A stretch of 64,000 nt of DNA, from the NCBI GenBank assembly GCA_948474755.1, contig CAOLHI010000076.1, forward strand, positions 310,001 to 374,000, written 5' to 3'. The position numbers were made by a program, and so were the translations under genes. A model generated the notes under the pieces. That model was not told the DNA's origin and made no database searches. It was given only the letters and a program-made list of their open reading frames with translations. Positions 57,743 to 64,000 of the stretch are shown here, in pieces (the stretch's first letter is position 1; each line of letters starts with the position of its first letter). The stretch comes from Ctenosaura bakeri. Taxonomy: Eukaryota; Chordata; Lepidosauria; Squamata; Iguanidae.

Positions 57743-58227
57743 ATTGAGAGAGAAAGAGAGACACACGCAGAAGACTATCTACATGAAATAGATATTTTGC
57801 TTCCATGAGCTTCATCTAGTTTTAGTTCTGCCTGCTCTTTTTCTTCCTAATGCTTCAGCCTCTCTTTTCTTCTGCTTTCCCTCATTTCCACCCTTGAGCC
57901 CACTTTGGCAGTTGCACATCTATGCTGCTGTCACCTTCTTGTTAAATCTATATACTGTGGTTTTCAGGGGTTCTTCACAAAGGCTAACCTCAAATTTAAT
58001 TGGCTATCTGTTTTCAGTACTCACTGTCTTGTTTAATCCTCTGTGTCTTATATTCATGGTGCTGCTGATTGTTACCAAAAGATTTTGGTCGTCTGTACTC
58101 ATTTTAGCATTCTGTTCTGATGCTTTAAATTCTGTATTACCTGGGAAGAACTACCAATGAAATAGTAGATGTGTGTAGGGTCACACTGCAAATTTGTAAC
58201 TTTGACTTGGCTTTTCAAGCAACTGTC
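57743..58227. other. No gene recognised
   Basis: Unique-looking. An 88-codon plus frame at 57894-58160 is hydrophobic (IYAAVTFLLNLYTVVF, LTVLFNPLCLIFMVLLIV) but lacks any recognised motif. Confidence 0.4.
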
Positions 58228-58230
58228 TAA

Positions 58231-58686
58231 GGCCATTTCCGCACGGGCTAATAGAAACGGTGCAGAGCGTCCTCCAGGGAGGACGTCTGCACCTGGGAGC
58301 GGACTGTGTCGGACCTACTTAACGTAGATCCACACCTCAGCCCGCTCCAAAACGACCCCAAGTGGTCGTCAAGTGTGCTTTTGAAAGACCGCTTAAAACA
58401 GGTCTTTCAAAAGCACGGAGCTCGCCATTTTGTGCCCGCTCTCTGGTGCAGATTTGCAGGCTCACACCAGTGCGAGCCTGCGATCTTCCAGGGGCAGGCT
58501 TTAGGCTGGCGAGCTTCAGTGGTTGGTCAGGACCCTCGAACAACCGGAAGCTGCCATTTTCATCCCCGGAGCAGTGTGGAGTGACGAGCACGTACTGCTC
58601 CGGAGCACCACGGACTGGACTGGGAAGCCAAGAAGTCCGGTAAGTAGCGGCACAGGGTGATTCGTTCGCCCTGTGTGGAAATGGCC
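58231..58686. mobile_element. F2 MITE copy e (best preserved)
   Basis: GGCCATTTCCGCACGGG to CCTGTGTGGAAATGGCC, flanked by TAA/TAA (58228-58230 and 58687-58689), 456 bp. Internal hairpins include CCTCCAGGGAGG, CTTTTGAAAGACC/GGTCTTTCAAAAG and CCGGAGCAGT/ACTGCTCCGG. Its ends are almost identical to those of F1, linking the two families. Confidence 0.85.
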
Positions 58687-58689
58687 TAA

Positions 58690-59561
58690 GTGAGAGTTTC
58701 CGCCAGTATCTTTCTAAGCTCTTTGATGTTTCTGTTTTTCCTCAGTTGACATGCTAATCATTTTGATTTATTGCCTTGTGACTTTTTTTCTCTTGAGTCA
58801 GACTCTGCCTATTCACATCATTCTTCTTTCCATTACTGATAACAACAGCAGTCCTAAAAATAGTCAGTTCAGAAAAGCATTATCTGGCACATTTCTGACT
58901 ATATAACTCAAGGATAAAATATAATACTCAAAGTATGTTGCAACTATAATTTTGAAGATTACTTTAATACTAAGCTTCTAAAACATGAAGAAGAATGTTT
59001 AATTAGCATTGTCTAAATCAGAGCTTGGAAGCATTTTTTTTTAAAAACTAAGGTTCCCAGAAGCCTCTAGCCAACATGGCAGGTAGCGGATTTAAGAGCT
59101 GAAGTCCAAAAAGCAAGTTTTCTAAACCGTAATCTAAAGATATCAGAAACCCTTTAAAAATGCTGTCTTTACGATGTTATAACTTAATTGTTGTTCTCTG
59201 ATTTATTACTTGTAGAATTTGTGTTGGGAAACTTTAATTAAATTACTGCGTGCATTTGCACCTTTCTCCCACACTATGAATATTGCCTCTGTGGGTAGGC
59301 TGGTCCTTTTTAACCTTGGTGAACTTCTAGCTCTGACAGTTTTTTAAATCATGCCTACCTAAGCTTTTACACATGGCCTTGGTAATTCTAATGTGCAACA
59401 GTTCAGTTGCAAGCTGTTTTCATATCCAGAGTTTTTGTGGCCTAAACTAGATGTTACACTGTTTGCACGATCAGCCACTATCTAATTTCTTTTCAGGTAA
59501 ATAGCAGGCAAATAGAGGTAGGGATGATTTTTATCTGTACCCCGGTAGGATGGATTTTTTG
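58690..59561. other. No gene recognised
   Basis: AT-rich, with an F3-like fragment at 59046-59116 (CCAGAAGCCTCTAGCCAAC). Confidence 0.45.
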
Positions 59562-59790
59562 AGTGTATCATTCTGCACCACATCGTTATCTTGGTTTAAA
59601 GGCTATGCTTCTATCCTATAACATTCTGAGATTTGTGGGTTGGAAAGAGACTTGGAATGCTCTGCTGTAGTTTTAGAGAATGGACTAGAACTCTCTAGCA
59701 GAGAATTTTGAGTCCCATAACTAACTGCAAACCTCAGAATTTTGTGGAGTGAAATGATGGTAATTGCAATGTTATCAGATGCCTATGGCA
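59562..59790. mobile_element. Old F1-like MITE (eroded)
   Basis: CATTCTGAGATTTGTGGGTTG and AACTGCAAACCTCAGAATTTT are inner arms of an F1-like palindrome. The termini are hard to place. Confidence 0.4.
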
Positions 59791-59924
59791 TCCTCTTAGT
59801 GGCACATGCAGACATAAATTCATCTTATACTTACATATATCTTTTTTCGGGGGGGCATTGTGGATATTGTTATTCTCTTCCACAATGATCAGAGCCTCAT
59901 CTGGACTTACCATTTAGCCACTGC

Positions 59925-60165
59925 AGTCCAGCTGCAGCCCTTCTGTGGCTGGTGAGTAGTGGGGAGGAGGAATTGGAGAAGCATCTGGCTATGTCCCTGT
60001 AGCCAGATGCATACTGATTACATCATTTGTTTAGGACCCTAGAAGATCTCAGCAGATGATGTAATCATTCTGCATCTGGCTATAGGGACATAGCCAGACA
60101 CTTCTCCAGCCCACCCTTTCCAACAGCCACACAATGGCCATGGGAGGGGCTCCAGTGGCTCAAGA
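59925..60165. repeat. Palindromic dispersed repeat F4, copy 2
   Basis: A hairpin of hairpins: AGAAGCATCTGGCTATGTCC and TGATTACATCAT on the left face ATGATGTAATCA and GGACATAGCCAGACACTTCT on the right. AGCCACTGCAG and CTCCAGTGGCT extend the symmetry outwards. Related to 190-400. Confidence 0.6.
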
Positions 60166-60466
60166 GTGAGTCAGGGGAGGAGTTGAATGGACACCTTGTA
60201 GCTCAGTCCTGCATACAGAACTCATGTGCTACCAGATCTTGGCCATAGTCTTTACTTCTGGTCTCAGTGAAAAGAAACAAACCTACTATTCATGCAGTTC
60301 ATGCAGCTGCAAGTTGTTCAACAGATGTCATATATAGCTTGGCCCTTTCTATAATCCTCACAAATCATTTTTATAACTTGCCCTTGAAGTTTGTTAGGGG
60401 AAAATTCAAAATCTGCATTACCTCTTTGCTCAGTTTTGCTGTAATGTCTAAGGAACCTTTTTGCAA

Positions 60467-60583
60467 CCTGGTGTTCTCCAGATGCCACTGGACTACAACT
60501 CCCACCATTGCCATTCAACTAAGTCATAACGGTCATTGTAGTCCAATAGTTCTTGAGCATGCCAGGTTGGAGAAGGATGGTCC
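60467..60583. repeat. Palindromic dispersed repeat F3
   Basis: CCAGATGCCACTGGACTACAA followed by CTCCCACCATTGCC, then an inverted counterpart GTAGTCCAATAGTTC and GCCAGGTTGGAGAAGG. Typical small palindromic repeat of these genomes. Confidence 0.55.
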
Positions 60584-61616
60584 AAAGCTGTCAAAATCTG
60601 CTGACATTTTAGTGGTGTAATCCATCCTCAGGTCATTCTTCTTAAGTCCACACCAACATAAACAGCCAAGAAAAAAAGATCACATGGTTTCATAGAAATA
60701 AAGCCTGTGAAACTTTATTTTCAAAGTGGGATTATCGACAACATGCAAACTAGCCTGTGGTCCTATACACAATTTTGAGCTCAGTAAAAGTTAAGTGGAT
60801 TTGTTTTCAGGCAAATATGCAAACCTGAGCAGGCTAGATTTTCATTCAGATGCACATGTTTGGGGAGAAAATCTTAACTGGAAGACTGCCAGAATTATGG
60901 AACACCATTAGATGCTGTTGAGAAGGAAATAGCATTAACATATTCTAAAGGAGGATTCAGTAATTTTCTAATGAACATGAAGAAGGATTATAGAATAACT
61001 CATTTGAATGATTAAATCCTAACACGATCAGGACAGGAAAGCAACTGTTCAGAATAATTTTCACAAAGCATTGAATGTTGTCTCTTTATTGTGAGAACAT
61101 CTACTATGTGTTCTTAATTATACAAACGTTATTTCTGAAAAATGAAAAAAATACTTTGCAAATGAGTGCTACTCTTAACAGAAAACATGATGATATCCTC
61201 TGTTTTCTGATGCTCCTAGAGAAACTAAATGCATGCTCTTCCAATTCATTTTTTAATATGCTCCAGTTAATGTTAACTGTATTGGGACCAAAGCAATCCC
61301 ATTAATCAAATACGTATGGCAACAGTGTCAAAGGGTCACCTCTCTGAACCAGACATTTTAGCCCAAATCCACCTGGGCCCAACCATTTCTCACAAAAAAA
61401 ATACTTGGTGTTGGCTGCAGACACTCCAGTACAACATGTCCATCTTTTCTTTCCAAAATAAAACGGAAGGACTGGGAAAGGACTGGGCTCCCTTTCCAAT
61501 TATATTAAAAAGAAAAGCCACAGTTGCAAAACAGATGCTGTTCTTAATAACTGCTGACAGATTGAAACATATACAAAACTAATTTATCATAGAGGGCCTG
61601 TGGAATTCTCTGAGAT
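60584..61616. other. No gene recognised
   Basis: Unique-looking AT-rich sequence with short meaningless frames. Confidence 0.45.
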
Positions 61617-61619
61617 TTG

Positions 61620-61779
61620 AGCCATTTCCTCACTAGACTGTTATAGTGCTATTATTCCACTTTCAACATCCTATGGAATCCTGGGGTTTGCAGTTTAGGG
61701 AGGGGCCTCAAAGGTCAGGATTCTATAGGATGTTGAAAGTGGAATAATAGCACTATAACAGTCTAGTGTGGAAATGGCC
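61620..61779. mobile_element. F1 MITE copy h
   Basis: AGCCATTTCCTCACTAGACTG to CAGTCTAGTGTGGAAATGGCC, flanked by TTG/TTG (61617-61619 and 61780-61782). It has the same short-centre form as copy g, and its arms are near-perfect complements. Confidence 0.85.
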
Positions 61780-61782
61780 TTG

Positions 61783-62048
61783 GGCAAGCAGTGGTGTAGG
61801 GGGGAATGTGAGATTTTTCCCGCTCTCAAATGGGGCAAAGGGATCTTCCACAGGTGGAGCTTCATGCTCAGAAGGCTCTTCCACCTTGTTTTTTGGACAC
61901 CCCCTCACCCTACCTTCCCACTCCACACCCTATCCCATGCAGCAGATTCTGTCCAGTATTTTCAGGAAGCTTCAAATTCCACCGTGGGGAGAAATTGGGG
62001 GAAAAAAGAACTCTGTCTCTGGTTAATATATAAAGCTACCTTAGTTTT
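61783..62048. other. No gene recognised
   Basis: Unique-looking; three overlapping plus frames of 67-102 codons have no recognisable domain. Confidence 0.4.
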
Positions 62049-62449
62049 TGTTGTTTTTTGTTGTGCCTTCAAGTAATATCTGATTTAAGGCAACCTTCAC
62101 CATTTCTGCACTAGACTGTTATGGTGCTATTATTCTACTTTCAACATCCTATGGAATCCTGGGTTTTGTAGTTTAGGGAGGGGGCTTTGAGGCCCCTCCC
62201 TAAAGTGCAAACCCCATTCCATAGAATGTTGAAAGTAGAATAATAGCACCATAACAGTCTAATGAGGAAACAGCCCTTAAAGTGAACCTATTATGGGAAT
62301 TTCTGGTAAGATTTGTCTAGAGGGGGCTTGCCATTACCTTCCTCTGAGGCCAAATGAGTGTGACTTATCAAAGTTCATCCAGTGGACTTGAACCCTAGTT
62401 TCTCAGAGTCCTAGCTTAGCACTTAAACCACTATACCACCCTGGCTCTC
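62049..62449 (-). mobile_element. tRNA-derived SINE split by F1 copy i
   Basis: The tail and 3' end (TTGTTGTGCCTTCAAGTAATATC) are at 62049-62098. The rest resumes at 62277 (AAGTGAACCTATTATGGG) and runs to the tRNA-like head (ACTATACCACCCTGGCTCTC). The B-box remnant is GACTTGAACCC. Confidence 0.75.
62099..62276. mobile_element. F1 MITE copy i
   Basis: ACCATTTCTGCACTAGACTG to CAGTCTAATGAGGAAACAGCCC; flanking triplets TTC and TTA. The terminal GGCC is mutated at both ends. Confidence 0.7.
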
Positions 62450-62609
62450 AAAATTAGTCCTTTGGTTTCTTCTCCTCATATTTACCTTTCTGGGAGGTGG
62501 AGTAACATGAGATACAGCCTCCTCATGACCCTGGTGCTTCCTAGCTTATGGATGAAGTGAGGAACTGTTGCATGTCAGCTCCCACGGAAACCACCAATTT
62601 GGAGAACTG

Positions 62610-62829
62610 GGTTCCTTTCACACTGCACAATTGTAGCAGTCAGATTCCATTTTAACTACCATGGCAACATCCTGTGGAATCCTGAGGCCTGTAGTCTGGT
62701 AAGGCACTACAGAGCTCTTGCTGAGAATTCTAAATGTCCCTCCTGAAACTAAAAATCCCAGGACTCCATAGGCTGTTGCAATGGCAGTTAAAGCAATTAT
62801 AGCGCTATAACTATATTGTGTAAATGGGT
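62610..62829. mobile_element. Old F1-like MITE
   Basis: TTCCTTTCACACTGCACAAT to ATATTGTGTAAATGGG, with CTGTGGAATCCTGAGGCC and AAAAATCCCAGGACTCC inside. Confidence 0.55.
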
Positions 62830-62901
62830 CCATGTTGCTAAACTGTGGTTCTTTGAATTCTGTGAACTCATACTTAGGAGAGTTGTTATGCCTACCCAGA
62901 A

Positions 62902-63950
62902 CCATTTTTTCCCACTCTGCATAGCTGTAGTGCTATAATTTGATTTAACTACCATACCAATGTTTTCCTGCTTGCTGGAGGTCCCTTAGGGGGGATTCCC
63001 AATGGTTGTCAAAATTATCACTTGTTGGGAAAATTAGCTATGAACACTGCTGTAGCAATGCAAAGAGGGCAGGGTAATTAAGGATCTTGAGCCCAGCGTT
63101 TATGGAGTTGGATCACAAAGAATCAGGCTGTTCAAATTTAAGTATTTTATTGAAATAGATGTTAAAATCCATACAATCACTCAGCTGCATTCACTCCCAC
63201 AAGTGTACAAGGCTACAGAAATTTAGAAAGAGGTGAAAATTAAGAGAGATAGAGAAAGAAATAAGGGTTTGGGGGCAATACTGTACCCATCCAGAAGTCT
63301 TCAGCTGGGAAAAGACAAGAGAAAATCCCAACTCAGCCTCAGGGAGCAGGGCTGAGGGGAGCTTTCCACTGATAGAGGCATTGTTTGTGAGTCTGGGAGA
63401 ACTCCAAAATGGAGGAGAAAAAGGGGTTCTAGTTATAGATTGGACATGTCCTGGGGACCAGATGGCTGCATTCTTATGAAGATGGATCTCAGCTTTGTAG
63501 TCCAAAGAAAATACAGCCAGGAATCCTTGTAGTTTCATGCAACAGACTGTCTCATCTGGGGATGCATACCTCCAAGGTGTCACATTCCTGGCTGTTTGAA
63601 ATGTTAATTTGATCCCAGAGACCTCTTGTCTCCTGTTGGCGCTATTATTGCTGAAAATCCATTCAAATGGTCTGTGAATTTTGAGATTCACCTAGGATGT
63701 GTAACAGGAAACAGAGTTACCCTTCAATCTATATCCATAGCTTTACTGCCTATGTGTCCTTCCAGTAGATCTCTATGGCTCACTGATTAATTATGATCCT
63801 CAGGACATAGTATATAGGTGGGGTAACACCAATATCCTATGCAATCCTAGGATTTGCAAGAATATTTAGAATTCTCATCTAGAGATCTTCACCAAACTTA
63901 AAATTCCAAAGGATACATAGCACTATAATTACATAGTGTGAAAAGGCCCC
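62902..63950. mobile_element. Old F1-like MITE interrupted by solo LTR 4
   Basis: The left part is 62902-62960 (CCCACTCTGCATAGCTGTAG, TTTAACTACCATACCAA). The right part is 63829-63950 (CCAATATCCTATGCAATCC, then CATAGTGTGAAAAGGCCCC). They join cleanly if LTR 4 and one CCAA are removed. Confidence 0.65.
62961..63828 (-). mobile_element. Solo LTR 4, gammaretrovirus-like ERV, inverted
   Basis: Read on the minus strand, this 868-bp LTR starts TGTTACCCCACCTATATAC and ends CAGCAAGCAGGAAAACA. Exact duplications CCAA flank it (62957-62960 and 63829-63832). The start (with TGTCCTGAGGATCAT) matches LTR 1. GAAGACTTCTGGATGGGT, CAATAAAAT (AATAAA at 63146-63151) and TACCCTGCCCTC occur in the family order. 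TATAAC at 63432-63437 is preceded by CCAGGACATG. The 166-codon minus frame at 63191-63691 lies inside the LTR and is not a gene. No internal retroviral sequence remains. Confidence 0.85.
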
Positions 63951-64000
63951 AGGTTTAGAACATGCTACAGTCAAAAAACTTTTTCTCTGAGAACTCCAAC

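Noticed and set aside
63191..63691. 166-codon minus frame as a novel gene
   Set aside because: It lies wholly inside solo LTR 4, which aligns with three other LTRs that lack this frame.
1..64000. Bacterial-type defence system, CRISPR array or operon
   Set aside because: Repeat content (L1, CR1, SINEs, LTRs), low coding density and AATAAA-type signals are those of a vertebrate genome; no direct-repeat/spacer pattern is present.

Overview
The window looks like repeat-rich intergenic or intronic DNA from a vertebrate, most likely a squamate reptile (a lizard). The evidence is the mix of repeats: an A-rich L1 LINE, CR1 LINE 3' ends, a tRNA-derived SINE whose 3' tail grows into (AAC)n, a 5S-rRNA-derived SINE, gammaretrovirus-like solo LTRs, and many palindromic DNA transposons around recurring motifs such as ATCCTGGGGTTTGCAG. 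I see no convincing host exon, tRNA, CRISPR array or bacterial-type operon. Almost every short open frame is a by-product of repeats.

Layout. 1-5 kb: pieces of dispersed repeats, a pogo/Tigger-like MITE, pyrimidine microsatellites and a GC-rich MITE (family F2). 5.2-5.9 kb: a putative Mutator-like element with a 9-11 bp target duplication. 8.7-10.8 kb: a possible decayed coding stretch on the minus strand, then a CR1 3' end. 12.2-13.1 kb: a hAT-type element carrying a SINE. 13.9-17.6 kb: tRNA and 5S SINEs, one of them split by an F2 copy. 19.5-20.9 kb: a pyrimidine-rich kilobase and two palindromic F1 MITEs. 20.9-26.6 kb: the only large coding element, an L1 retrotransposon with a twin-primed inverted 5' end and nearly intact ORF2. 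26.6-37.4 kb: mostly unrecognised sequence. 37.5-38.3 kb: solo LTR 1, then CR1 at 38.9-39.8 kb. 40.8-50 kb: scattered F1/F2 MITEs and SINEs. 51.5-55.2 kb: solo LTRs 2 and 3 flanking a Tigger-like MITE and a SINE hit by both an F1 and an F2 insertion. 58-64 kb: more MITEs, a SINE split by F1, and solo LTR 4 (minus strand) inserted inside an older F1-like element.

How the parts relate. Nested insertions give a relative order: SINEs are older than the F1/F2 MITEs inserted in them; one F1 copy is older than the L1 that landed on its right end; an old F1-like element is older than LTR 4. F1 and F2 share terminal repeats (GGCCNTTTC) and make 3-bp target duplications, so one transposase source, absent here, probably mobilised both. 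I found no previously undescribed functional system. The most notable signals are structural: twin priming, four same-family solo LTRs, MITE cross-mobilisation, and two places where a transposon carries patch DNA matching another locus in the window.
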